DNA of 12,047 nucleotides from Nitriliruptoraceae bacterium (GTDB taxonomy: Bacteria; Actinomycetota; Nitriliruptoria; Nitriliruptorales; Nitriliruptoraceae): positions 1 to 12,047 of the forward strand of contig SKTG01000342.1 of assembly GCA_007118045.1 (NCBI GenBank), given 5' to 3'. Position 1 is the stretch's first letter. Every line of letters begins with the position of its first letter. The notes beneath the pieces were generated by a model. The model was not told the DNA's origin and did no database searches. It worked only from the letters and a program-made list of their open reading frames with translations. Shown in pieces: positions 1 to 6,956 of this stretch. The translations under genes were made by a program, and so were the position numbers.

Positions 1-9
1 ACCGAGGCC

Positions 10-1287
10 GTGGACGCCGTCACACCGGACGATGCCGAGGGTGAGCCGGTGATCGTCCTCCGTGAGCTGTCGAAGATCTTCGGCCCACGTCCGGAGCAGG
101 CGCAGGAGCTGCTGGACGAGGATGTGAGCAAGCAGGACATCCTGCAGCGCACACGCTCCACCGTCGCCGTGCAGAACGTCAGCTTCGACATCAACGCCGG
201 TGAGACGTTCGTGATCATGGGGCTCTCGGGCAGCGGCAAGTCCACGCTGGTCCGGCTCCTCAACCGTCTCATCGAACCGACCAGCGGCCAGGTCGAGGTC
301 GGGGGTCGGGACGTGACCACGCTCAAGCGGGACGAGCTGACCGAGCTCCGGCGCGAGAAGTTCGGCATGGTGTTCCAGCGGTTCGCCCTGCTGCCGCACC
401 GCACCGTGCTCGAGAACGTCGCGTTCGGGTTGGAGATCCAGGGCGTCGCCAAGGCCGAGCGCCGCGAGCGGGCGGGCGAGGTGCTCGAACTGGTCGGGCT
501 CGGTGGCTGGGGCGAGAGCCGGCCGGACGAGCTCTCCGGGGGGATGCAGCAGCGGGTCGGTCTCGCGCGCGCCCTGGCCAGCGACCCCGACGTCCTCCTG
601 ATGGACGAGCCCTTCAGCGCCCTGGACCCGCTGATGCGCCGCCAGATGCAGGAGGAGATGATCGACCTGCAGGCCCGGCTGCGTAAGACGATCGTGTTCA
701 TCACCCACGACCTCGACGAGGCCCTGCGCCTCGGTGACCGGATCGCCATCATGAAGGACGGCGAGATCGTCCAGCTCGGCACCCCCGAGGACATCATGCT
801 GCGGCCGGCGGACGACTACGTCGCTTCGTTCGTCGAGGGGCACGACCGCTCGGAGGTCCTCACGGCCCGCGACGTCATGCTCCCGCCCCCGGAGGTCGTC
901 CGTTCGGGACACAGCCCGTCGGTGGCGCTCAGGTCGCTGGACCGGGCCGGCCTGTCCCGCGTGCTGGTCGTGGGACCCGCCAACCGCCTGGTCGGCTCGG
1001 TGACCGCGGACGCCCTCGAAGCGGCGTCGCGCTCCGGCAAGGAGCAGGTCCGCGATCTCGAGCTGGATGAGGTCCCCACCACCGGGCCGGACGAGAGCGT
1101 GCGGACGCTGATCGCGCAGGCGGCGGTCAACGACCAGCCGATCGCCGTGGTCGAGGGGGACCGGTTGCTCGGCGTGGTCGGTCGCGGCGCGATCCTGCGC
1201 GGCCTGAGCGAGGCGCTGGACGAGCTGGCCGTCGATGGCGACCCGGACCTGGTCTCCGAGTCGGCCGGCCCGGTCACCACTGGGTGA
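10..1287 (+). CDS. proV: Glycine betaine/proline ABC transporter ATP-binding protein (ProV/OpuAA type) with CBS domains
   Basis: ATPase subunit that powers uptake of osmoprotectants such as glycine betaine or proline betaine, acting at the inner face of the membrane. The 425-residue product is close to the usual ~400 of ProV. Visible motifs: Walker A GLSGSGKST (71-79), Q-loop VFQRFALLPH (Gln123), signature LSGGMQQR (175-182), Walker B VLLMDE (195-200) and switch His233 in FITHD. The stretch NRLIEPTSGQV after Walker A is typical of ProV/OpuAA. Two CBS-like units follow (about 284-340 and 345-400), which in OpuA relatives sense ionic strength. The GTG at position 10 has no visible Shine-Dalgarno and the frame is open to the window edge, so the true start may lie upstream. 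No permease or binding protein follows, so partners, if clustered, are upstream. The stop codon lies inside the first unit of the 14-bp repeat array. Confidence 0.93.
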   Translation: MDAVTPDDAEGEPVIVLRELSKIFGPRPEQAQELLDEDVSKQDILQRTRSTVAVQNVSFDINAGETFVIMGLSGSGKSTLVRLLNRLIEPTSGQVEVGGRDVTTLKRDELTELRREKFGMVFQRFALLPHRTVLENVAFGLEIQGVAKAERRERAGEVLELVGLGGWGESRPDELSGGMQQRVGLARALASDPDVLLMDEPFSALDPLMRRQMQEEMIDLQARLRKTIVFITHDLDEALRLGDRIAIMKDGEIVQLGTPEDIMLRPADDYVASFVEGHDRSEVLTARDVMLPPPEVVRSGHSPSVALRSLDRAGLSRVLVVGPANRLVGSVTADALEAASRSGKEQVRDLELDEVPTTGPDESVRTLIAQAAVNDQPIAVVEGDRLLGVVGRGAILRGLSEALDELAVDGDPDLVSESAGPVTTG

Positions 1288-1562
1288 CGCCCACGGGGCG
1301 ACGCCCACGCGGTGACGCGCATGCGGTGAGGCGCATGCGGTGAGGCCCAGGCGGTGACGCCCAGGCGGTGACGCGCATGCGGCGACGCCCAGGTGGTGAC
1401 GCCCAGGCGGTGACGCGCATGCGGTGAGGCCCAGGCGGTAAGGCCCAGGCGGTGACGCCCACGCGGTGAGGCGCATGCGGCGACGCCCGCGTGGTGCGGT
1501 GCACGTCGTGGAACGCCGCCGGGGGGCCCTCCGTCGCGACACCCACGTCGTGACGCGCACGT
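1283..1562. repeat. 14-bp tandem repeat array, 20 units
   Basis: Twenty contiguous 14-bp registers with consensus GGTGASGCSCAKGC. Units 1-15 (1283-1492) are well conserved; unit 16 (1493-1506) is degenerate; 17-18 (1507-1534) are nearly unrecognisable; 19-20 (1535-1562) are recognisable again and still in the same phase. Variants alternate between a CCCAGGC end and a GCGCATGC end, the latter with a GCATGC palindrome. There are no spacers. Nearly every unit carries TGA on the plus strand; since 14 is not a multiple of 3, this stops all three plus frames, while the minus strand stays open. The array fills most of the 403-bp gap between proV and the next gene. Function unknown. Confidence 0.9.
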
Positions 1563-1690
1563 CGGGGTCGTGAACGTCACGCGGGGCGCGCGGTCGCCTC
1601 GCGAACGCTTGGGTCGGCGGGCTGCCGCGCCGATGGAGTACGAGGCCGGCCACTCCCACCGGCCCCTCGATCCCCGGTGGTGGTGTCCTC

Positions 1691-2899
1691 GTGGTCTCTT
1701 CGTTCCCCTCCCGTGCTCGTCGTGCCGCCGCGCTCACGACGCTCCTCGTCTTCCTCGTGGGCATGGCCGCCGCGGTGGTGCCGGCTCCGGCGAGCGCCGA
1801 CTCCGACGGCTCGGCCTCCCAGACACGGGTCATGCGCGACAACCGGGTGACACCGCAGCAGATGGCCGCCTGGTTCCGTAGCCGGTCGCCCGGCGGGTAC
1901 GCGGCCCAGACATCGATCGACGAGCTCACGCGGCTGTACGTCACGGAAGGGCGCGACGAGGGGGTGGCCGGCGACCTGGCGTTCATCCAGGCGATCCTCG
2001 AGACGTCCTGGTTCCGCTACCCCGACCACGGTCAGGTGCGCGCCGCCTTCAACAACTACGCGGGCATGGGCGCGTGCGACGGTGGCACCTGCACGGTCGC
2101 GCGCTTCCGCTCCCCACGGATCGGCGTGCGCGCCCAGATCCAGCACCTCCGCGCCTACGCGGACCCGAGCGTCACCGCCACCAACCTCGCGCACCCGCTG
2201 GAGAGCCCACGGTTCCACCTCGTCCACCCCAAGGGACGTTCGCCGCTGTGGGAGGACTTCGGCGGCGGGAACTGGGCCTCGGACCCCGACTACAGCGGCA
2301 AGATCCTGCGCCTGTACCGCGAGTTGATCGCCTTCGCGGACCCCACCGGGGCCTTCCAGGCGAGCGTGCAGTTCGGTGACGTCCACCCCAGCACGCTCCA
2401 CGGTGCCGACATCCTGTCGATCGCCGCTGCCGGCCTGACAAACGGTTGCGGCAACGGCAGGATGTACTGCCCGGACGAACGCGTCCGGCGTGCGGAGATG
2501 GCCTCGTTCCTGGTGCGGGCCAGCGACATCCCGCCGTCCACCCGGAGCCGCTTCGCCGACGTGGCGCGCACGAACGTCCACCACGGCTCGATCAACGCGC
2601 TGGCCGACGCCGGCTTCACCAGCGGCTGCGACGCTGCCGGCAACTACTGCCCGGCCCGGCACATCACGCGTGCGGAGATGGCCTCGTTCCTGCAGCGGGT
2701 CGGTGGGCTGCCCGCACGCGGGACCACGCGGTTCGCCGACGTGTCTGCCCGGTCCACGCACGGGGCGTCGATCAGCGCGATCGCTGACGCGGGCTGGGCA
2801 CACGGTTGCGGTGACGGGACCAACTTCTGCCCGGACCGCGCCGTGACCCGGGCCGAGATGGCCGCGTTCCTGCGCCGAGCCTTCCTCGGCGGGTCGTGA
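1691..2899 (+). CDS. Secreted GH73-type beta-N-acetylglucosaminidase with three SLH repeats
   Basis: Predicted wall hydrolase cutting the glycan strand of peptidoglycan at N-acetylglucosamine. The 402-residue product begins with a signal peptide (arginines at 9-11, hydrophobic 13-30, likely cleavage after ASA at 36). The glucosaminidase domain spans about 50-215: Glu104 in AILETSW fits the GH73 general acid, and NNYAGMGAC (121-129) matches the family's NNxxGxG motif. C-terminal SLH repeats start near FGDV (228), FADV (288) and FADV (348). They end in RRAEMASFL, TRAEMASFL and TRAEMAAFL, and each has a Cys-x6-Cys pair. The GTG start is chosen because it gives a complete signal peptide; only a weak GGTGGTGG precedes it. 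Two short overlapping inverted repeats lie just upstream (1644-1649/1659-1664 and 1656-1662/1674-1680). The exact bond cut cannot be told from sequence. Confidence 0.88.
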   Translation: MVSSFPSRARRAAALTTLLVFLVGMAAAVVPAPASADSDGSASQTRVMRDNRVTPQQMAAWFRSRSPGGYAAQTSIDELTRLYVTEGRDEGVAGDLAFIQAILETSWFRYPDHGQVRAAFNNYAGMGACDGGTCTVARFRSPRIGVRAQIQHLRAYADPSVTATNLAHPLESPRFHLVHPKGRSPLWEDFGGGNWASDPDYSGKILRLYRELIAFADPTGAFQASVQFGDVHPSTLHGADILSIAAAGLTNGCGNGRMYCPDERVRRAEMASFLVRASDIPPSTRSRFADVARTNVHHGSINALADAGFTSGCDAAGNYCPARHITRAEMASFLQRVGGLPARGTTRFADVSARSTHGASISAIADAGWAHGCGDGTNFCPDRAVTRAEMAAFLRRAFLGGS

Positions 2900-2905
2900 C
2901 CCGAG
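2885..2905 (+). terminator. Short hairpin spanning the stop codon of the glucosaminidase gene
   Basis: GGGTC (2891-2895) pairs with GACCC (2898-2902), and CTC/GAG flanks can add pairs across a small bulge. There is no T tract. The loop is only two bases, so in practice one or two inner pairs would open. Weak candidate for a transcript end signal. Confidence 0.2.
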
Positions 2906-3039
2906 ACGAGGTGGCAGCTCGCCTGCGTCGCTCGGTCCTCGGAGCTCCGTGACCCGACCAGGGTGCCTCGCCAGCTCCGGCTTGCGCGTCTCGTCCGACG
3001 TGTCAGGGCGCACGCACCTCCACGCGGTCCGCGTCCGGT

Positions 3040-3245
3040 CCGGTCAGGGCGCGTCGTCCCTTTCGACGCCATCCGTGTCGGACGGTTCGGTCTGGTCAGG
3101 GCGTGTCACCGTCTTCGCTGCGAGCCGTGTCGGGCGGTTCGGTCTGGTCAGGCGTGTCGCCGTCTGCTGCGAGCCGTGTCGACGGTTCGGTCTGGTCAGG
3201 GCGCGTGTCGTCGCCTTCGCTGCGATCCGACTCGGACGGTTCGGG
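3040..3245. repeat. Degenerate tandem repeat, about 52 bp, four copies
   Basis: Copies at 3040-3091 (52 bp), 3092-3143 (52 bp), 3144-3191 (48 bp) and 3192-3245 (54 bp). Each starts with CYGGTCAGG, has a CGTGTCGNCG-like and TTCGCTGCGA-like middle, and ends with CGGACGGTTCGG or close variants. A more degenerate copy may precede it near 2998-3039. Unit lengths are not all multiples of three, which argues against a protein repeat. Confidence 0.75.
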
Positions 3246-3602
3246 CGCCGGCCAACGACGGCTCGGGCGCTCGCCAGCGACGGCTTCGATGCGGTCCGGG
3301 TCCGGGCGGTGCAGGGTGCTCGGCGTTCGCGTGCCGTTGGCGTGTGATGCCTCGGTGCGCTCGTCGTCGCCGACCCAGGCGTCGCGTCGGATGGCACGGC
3401 GCTCGCCGTTCCCGGTTGGCACGTCGCGTCCGACGGGCCCACACGCGCGCGATTCGCCGACACGTGTCGCGCCTGCCGGGTCGGGTGCCTGCGCCCGCCG
3501 GCGGGAGAGCGCGCACGGCGCCTTGCGTTCGGCCCCCGGGATGCTCGGCTGCGTCGACGCTCGCGCTCGCCCGAGCAGACACGCGACCACGGCCCTTCGG
3601 CG

Positions 3603-3619
3603 CCGGCCGCGCGGCCCGG
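3603..3619 (-). terminator. GC-rich inverted repeat after the CAP-domain gene
   Basis: A 12-bp palindrome GGCCGCGCGGCC (3605-3616) with flanking CC/GG that can extend it across one bulged base lies about 10 nt downstream of the minus-strand stop codon. No T tract follows, so this is only a candidate transcription end or mRNA 3' stabiliser. Confidence 0.3.
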
Positions 3620-3628
3620 AGACAGCCT

Positions 3629-4621
3629 CTAGGTCAGGTTCGCCACCAGCATCGTCGCGGTCTGCGCTCGCGTCACACGATCACGGGGGCAGAACGTTCG
3701 CGACGTGCAGCCGTTGACGATGCCTCGCTGGTGCAGTGCACCGATCGACCCGGCGTGCGTCGTCGAGACGTCCGAGAACGGGTGGCTGGCCGGAGCCAGT
3801 TCGAGGGCGGTCGCCAGGAACGTCGCCATCTGCTCACGGGTGAGCCGGTCGTCGGGGCAGTACCGGTCGCTCGAGCAGCCGCTGGTCAGCCCGGCTGCTG
3901 CCAACGCCTCGACATCGGCAGCGTGGGTGCCCGAGACGTCACTGAACCGCCGACCGCTCGTGGCTGGCAGCCCGAGCGTGCGGACCAGCATGGAGGCGAA
4001 CTGCGCCCGGGTCACGGTGCCGTCGGGGCAGAAGCGCACCCGGCCGCAGTCCGGCATCAGACCGCGTGCGGCGGCGGTGCCGATCGAGCTGGCGTGGACG
4101 TTGCGGGACGAGACGTCGCCGTGGCGGGTCGTGCTCGGGGCCGCCGGACCCGGGGACGAGGTCGGGAGCCGGAAGTTCTGCGTGACCCAGACCTGCCCGT
4201 CGCGGACGACGACGCCGACCCCGAGCTGCGTGACCCGCTCGTCGAGGATGTTGTTGCGGTGCCCGGTCGAGCCCATCAGGGCTGCGTGCAGGCTGTCCAC
4301 CGAGTGTCCCCGCCCCACGTTCTCGGTGAGCCGTCGCCACCCGGTGATCTGGGTACCGAAGTCCGGGTTGTGGTGCAGACGGCCCTGCCGAGCCATCGTC
4401 GCGCTGTGGTCGCGGGCCACCCGTACCAGCTGGCTCGGTTCGTCGAGGGCCCCCACGCCCCGCTTGGCCCGCTCCACGTTGACCAGCGCGTGGAAATCGC
4501 GTTCCTGATCCCGTTCCGAACCGCTCGCCTCGGCCGGAGGGATGCCCACGGCGAGCAGCAGCACGAGCACGAGCAACGGAGCGACGCTCCGGCTGACGCG
4601 GCCGATGGACAGAAGGGACAT
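3629..4621 (-). CDS. Secreted CAP/SCP-domain protein with three SLH repeats
   Basis: 330 residues. The N-terminus is a clear signal peptide (Arg8 and Arg11, hydrophobic 13-26, likely cleavage near AEASG at 30-34). A CAP domain follows (about 40-152): H72 in DHSATMARQG, LHHNPDF (82-88), ENVG (100-103), STGHRNNIL (118-126) and VTQNF (146-150). H72, E100 and H121 match residues of the conserved CAP cavity. Bacterial CAP proteins are secreted; their activity is mostly unknown. Three SLH repeats fill 167-330, each with a Cys-x5-Cys pair and TRAQFASML-, TREQMATFL- or TRAQTATML-like endings. The ATG at 4621 was chosen because the signal peptide starts there; the frame is open up to 4906 but that extension is not signal-like. 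No Shine-Dalgarno precedes it, so a leaderless mRNA is possible. It is divergent from the amidase gene and shares its upstream region. Confidence 0.87.
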   Translation of the reverse strand: MSLLSIGRVSRSVAPLLVLVLLLAVGIPPAEASGSERDQERDFHALVNVERAKRGVGALDEPSQLVRVARDHSATMARQGRLHHNPDFGTQITGWRRLTENVGRGHSVDSLHAALMGSTGHRNNILDERVTQLGVGVVVRDGQVWVTQNFRLPTSSPGPAAPSTTRHGDVSSRNVHASSIGTAAARGLMPDCGRVRFCPDGTVTRAQFASMLVRTLGLPATSGRRFSDVSGTHAADVEALAAAGLTSGCSSDRYCPDDRLTREQMATFLATALELAPASHPFSDVSTTHAGSIGALHQRGIVNGCTSRTFCPRDRVTRAQTATMLVANLT

Positions 4622-4818
4622 GGGCGGGGACCAGTCGGCCGAGGGAGCGGGACCGGCGCCCTCGCTCCGATCGAGAGCTCGGGCGCCTCGTCCCCCACAT
4701 CGGCTGGCCCGACCTGGCGCTTGAGCCCTCGAACGTGCGTTGCGCACACGCAGGCGCCTGGGCTCCGCGCCGTTTGCTGCCTCAGCGATGTCAAGTGACT
4801 GCGGAGCGTGTATCGGTA

Positions 4819-4859
4819 TGACCGCACGGACGGACCGACTAGTGACCGGTGACCGCACG
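4819..4859. promoter_or_regulatory. Repeated TGACCG elements in the divergent intergenic region
   Basis: TGACCGCACG occurs at 4819-4828 and again at 4850-4859, 31 bp apart (about three helical turns). The second copy is part of a perfect 7-bp tandem repeat of GTGACCG (4842-4855). This is a candidate operator between the divergent CAP-domain and amidase genes. No convincing -10/-35 pair could be assigned on either strand; a TTGACA is present on the minus strand at about 4790-4795 without a clear -10. Confidence 0.35.
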
Positions 4860-4904
4860 TCCGGCACTCGGGCCGTAGTTGGACCGTTGTTGGAGGAGTG
4901 CCGC

Positions 4905-5105
4905 ATGTTCAGGCTGTGCCCCTCCGTGTCGACGGAGGAAGGGATGCCTGCATCGAGGTCCCGGTCGGGTCCGCGGCAGGCCGAAGATCCTCAGACGAGC
5001 GACACGCGACGAGAGGGCCTCTCGTTGTGTGCACCAACACGAGAGGTCCCAGATTGTCGATCAAGCAGACACTGGTCGGTGCCGGCGCGCTCGCCTTGGC
5101 GTTGA
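4905..5105 (+). CDS. Possible small upstream ORF overlapping the amidase start
   Basis: A very good Shine-Dalgarno, GGAGGAG (4892-4898), stands 6 nt before an ATG that opens 66 codons beginning MFRLCPSVSTEEGM and ending at TGA 5103-5105. That is the best ribosome binding site in this region, yet the frame is not that of the amidase gene. The reading frame runs through both arms of the alternating hairpins and 49 nt past the amidase TTG start. The peptide is Arg/Ser-rich with no recognisable domain or membrane segment. It could be a leader ORF coupling translation to hairpin choice, or chance. The amidase-frame GTG at 4898 overlaps this Shine-Dalgarno and is an unlikely start. Confidence 0.3.
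   Translation: MFRLCPSVSTEEGMPASRSRSGPRQAEDPQTSDTRREGLSLCAPTREVPDCRSSRHWSVPARSPWR
5003..5046 (+). promoter_or_regulatory. Mutually exclusive hairpins controlling the amidase ribosome binding site
   Basis: Stem I: 5003-5015 (CACGCGACGAGAG) pairs with 5019-5031 (CTCTCGTTGTGTG), 13 pairs including two G-U, around a GGC loop. Stem II: 5018-5025 (CCTCTCGT) pairs with 5039-5046 (ACGAGAGG), 8 perfect pairs. The stems share 5019-5025, so only one can form. GAGAGG at 5041-5046 is the Shine-Dalgarno of the amidase gene (7 nt before TTG 5054), so stem II hides it and stem I frees it. Pairings were read directly from the sequence; a regulatory role is inferred. Confidence 0.5.
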
Positions 5106-6712
5106 CCGCTGTGCCCCCCGTCGGTCAGGTCAGCGTGACCGCCACACCCGTCACGATGAGCGAGACGCTCGAAGGCCTACCGGCCGCCGAGGATGCCGAT
5201 GCGGGTGAGGTCGGCCTGGCTACCACCGACGAGCCCGCGACGGCCGTCTCCGAGGTGGTGGAGGCGCCGCTGACCTTCAGCATGCTCGGGTTCACCGCGC
5301 CGGACGAGGCCGAGGCGGTGCGCGTCCGTACCCGGGTGGCCGGCGGGGAGTGGTCCGCTTGGGAGCAGCCCGACTTCATGGATGATGACGACGGTCCCGA
5401 CGAGGGCTCGAACGAGGAAGCGGAGGCGACCGAGGGGCAGCACACGGAACCGGTCTGGGTCGGTGAGGGCGACGAGCTGCAGCTCGAGCTCGACGGTGCC
5501 GAGCTCGCCGACATCAAGGTCGAGGTCATCGACTCGATGGGCCTGTCCGGCGGGCCGGTCGAACGCAGCTACGACACCGAGCTCGGCAACCCCGCAGACG
5601 CCCACGGCGTCGACATCATCAGTCGCGCGGGCTGGGGTGCTGACGAGTCGCTCGGCTCCTCCACCGTGTCGACGGCGCGTCAGGTGCACATGGGCGTCGT
5701 GCATCACACCGCCCACACCACCGGCTCCAGGGCGAACACCTACAGCCGCGCCGAAGCGCCCGGGATCATGCGGGCGATGCACCGCTACCACACCAACGCG
5801 TTGGGTTGGCGGGACCTGGGCTACAACGTCGTCGTCGACCGCTTCGGCAACATCTACGAGGGTCGGAAGGGTGGTTTCGAGAACGGCGTGGTCGGTGCAC
5901 ACGCGGCCGGTTTCAACAGCGGTTCGTTCGGTGTCTCGGTCATGGGTGACTTCACCAACCAGCAGGCCCCCGCCGCGGCGATCGAGGCGCTGACCGAGGT
6001 GATCGCGGCGAAGTCGGCGATCCACGGCATCGACCCGGAGGGCTGGACCGACCGCATGAGGGGCACGGCCTGGCGGCCCACCATCCTCGGGCACCGTGAC
6101 GTCGGTCAGACGGCCTGCCCGGGCCGCATCGCCAGCCTGTTGCCGCGGATCCGGGAGAACGCGTCGCAGCAGTCGGTGCGCTTCCCGGACGTGGACTCCT
6201 CCTCACCGCACCGCAGCGCGATCCTGCGTCTCGCGGACGCCGGGGTGACCTCGGGCTGCGTGCCGAACGAGTTCTGCCCCGACCAGGTCCTCAACCGGGG
6301 CCAGGCCGCGACGTTCGTCAAGAACGGTCTCGAGCTGCGGACCGAGCGCGGGAACGACTTCGATGACGTGCCAGCCGATGCGACCCATGTCGAGTCGATC
6401 GACACCCTCGTCAACCGAGGGTTCATGATCGGCAAGGATGCTCGCACGTTCGGGACCTGGGACCCCATGACCCGGGGTCAGCTCGCGACGCTGTTGGCCA
6501 ACGCCGCGGGCCTGCCGTTGAACACCCCGAGCAGCCCGCCCTACCCGGACGTCGCCACCGACGCCACCCACGCGCCGGGCATCGCCGCGCTGAGGGACGC
6601 CGGCGTGGTGGGCAACTGCGGGGGCGGGCGGTTCTGCGCCGACGATCCGGTCAAGCGAGACTCGACCGCCTCGTTCGTCGACATGGTCCGTAGTGTTCGA
6701 GGCGACTGGTAA
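5054..6712 (+). CDS. Secreted N-acetylmuramoyl-L-alanine amidase (PGRP/Amidase_2 fold) with three SLH repeats
   Basis: Predicted zinc amidase cutting between MurNAc and the stem peptide. Counting from TTG 5054, 552 residues: signal peptide (about 1-30, hydrophobic 7-20), a domain at 70-175 interrupted by an acidic stretch (107-127), then a PGRP/Amidase_2 domain (about 184-368). The latter has SRAGWGA (190-196), VVHHTA (215-220), Tyr257 in LGYNVVVD, GHRDVGQTACPG (346-357). Likely Zn ligands are the first His of HHT (H217), H347 and C355. SLH repeats start near FPDV (377), FDDV (436) and YPDV (497); the first and third hold a Cys-x5-Cys pair, the second does not. TTG 5054 is preferred because GAGAGG lies 7 nt upstream and the signal peptide begins there; the frame is open back to GTG 4898. 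Its Shine-Dalgarno lies in a switchable hairpin. Confidence 0.9.
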   Translation: MSIKQTLVGAGALALALTAVPPVGQVSVTATPVTMSETLEGLPAAEDADAGEVGLATTDEPATAVSEVVEAPLTFSMLGFTAPDEAEAVRVRTRVAGGEWSAWEQPDFMDDDDGPDEGSNEEAEATEGQHTEPVWVGEGDELQLELDGAELADIKVEVIDSMGLSGGPVERSYDTELGNPADAHGVDIISRAGWGADESLGSSTVSTARQVHMGVVHHTAHTTGSRANTYSRAEAPGIMRAMHRYHTNALGWRDLGYNVVVDRFGNIYEGRKGGFENGVVGAHAAGFNSGSFGVSVMGDFTNQQAPAAAIEALTEVIAAKSAIHGIDPEGWTDRMRGTAWRPTILGHRDVGQTACPGRIASLLPRIRENASQQSVRFPDVDSSSPHRSAILRLADAGVTSGCVPNEFCPDQVLNRGQAATFVKNGLELRTERGNDFDDVPADATHVESIDTLVNRGFMIGKDARTFGTWDPMTRGQLATLLANAAGLPLNTPSSPPYPDVATDATHAPGIAALRDAGVVGNCGGGRFCADDPVKRDSTASFVDMVRSVRGDW

Positions 6713-6726
6713 CAGCCCGGCTCGCC

Positions 6727-6766
6727 GGACGCCGTGGACCGGTCCGTGACCGCGTCCACGGCGTCC
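6727..6766 (+). terminator. 13-bp inverted repeat after the amidase gene
   Basis: Arm 6727-6739 (GGACGCCGTGGAC) is perfectly complementary to 6754-6766 (GTCCACGGCGTCC) across a 14-nt loop, starting 15 nt after the stop codon. There is no T run, as is common for actinobacterial intrinsic terminator-like hairpins. It probably separates the amidase transcript from the SpoIID-family gene downstream. Confidence 0.55.
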
Positions 6767-6905
6767 CTCCCCGTTCGACCCGTCCGGCCCGTCCGCTCGC
6801 CGGTCTTGACCGTCAGTCCCGTCCGGTCAGCCGGCCGTCCCAACCGAGCCCGCCGTCCCGCCAGGTCCTCCCCGTCCGACCCGACCGCCCGTTACCGTCC
6901 CGTCG
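6767..6905. repeat. Low-complexity CCCGTCC-rich tract
   Basis: The plus strand is dominated by variants of CCGTCC and CCCGTCCG recurring roughly every 8-12 bases, giving spaced G runs on the minus strand. There is no clean repeat unit. It occupies most of the gap before the SpoIID-family gene; no promoter could be assigned in it. Confidence 0.35.
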
Positions 6906-6956
6906 ACCGCGCTATCGAACCGGCCGAGCGACGATGCCCTGATCCGGAGGCACCTC

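Larger units (their letters stand above)
2900..3628. other. 729-bp gap between convergent genes, no supported gene
   Basis: The glucosaminidase gene ends at its left edge and the CAP-domain gene at its right edge, facing each other. Long open frames cross it on both strands, but their translations are Arg/Ser/Thr-rich, lack recognisable domains and run into neighbouring genes in the wrong frame, as expected in very GC-rich DNA. It contains the ~52-bp repeat block (3040-3245) and two further 22-bp near-repeats (3251-3272 and 3273-3294, sharing GCCARCGACGGCT). Confidence 0.6.

Noticed and set aside
1283..1562. CRISPR array
   Set aside because: Units are only 14 bp and directly abut one another with no spacers, and no cas genes are nearby.
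816..1580. Minus-strand frames running through the 14-bp array
   Set aside because: The openness results from the repeat unit having no stop on that strand; the peptide merely cycles through the repeat.
2963..4798. 611-codon plus-strand frame over the convergent gap and opposite the CAP-domain gene
   Set aside because: Arg-rich, no domain, and antisense to a gene with signal peptide, CAP domain and three SLH repeats.
4860..5053. c-di-AMP (ydaO-type) riboswitch before the amidase gene
   Set aside because: The context fits, but I could not find the conserved core of that class by eye; left as a test to run rather than a call.
4898..5053. 52-residue N-terminal extension of the amidase from GTG 4898
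   Set aside because: That GTG overlaps the Shine-Dalgarno of the small ORF, and the extension would push the signal peptide deep inside the protein; TTG 5054 has its own well-spaced Shine-Dalgarno.
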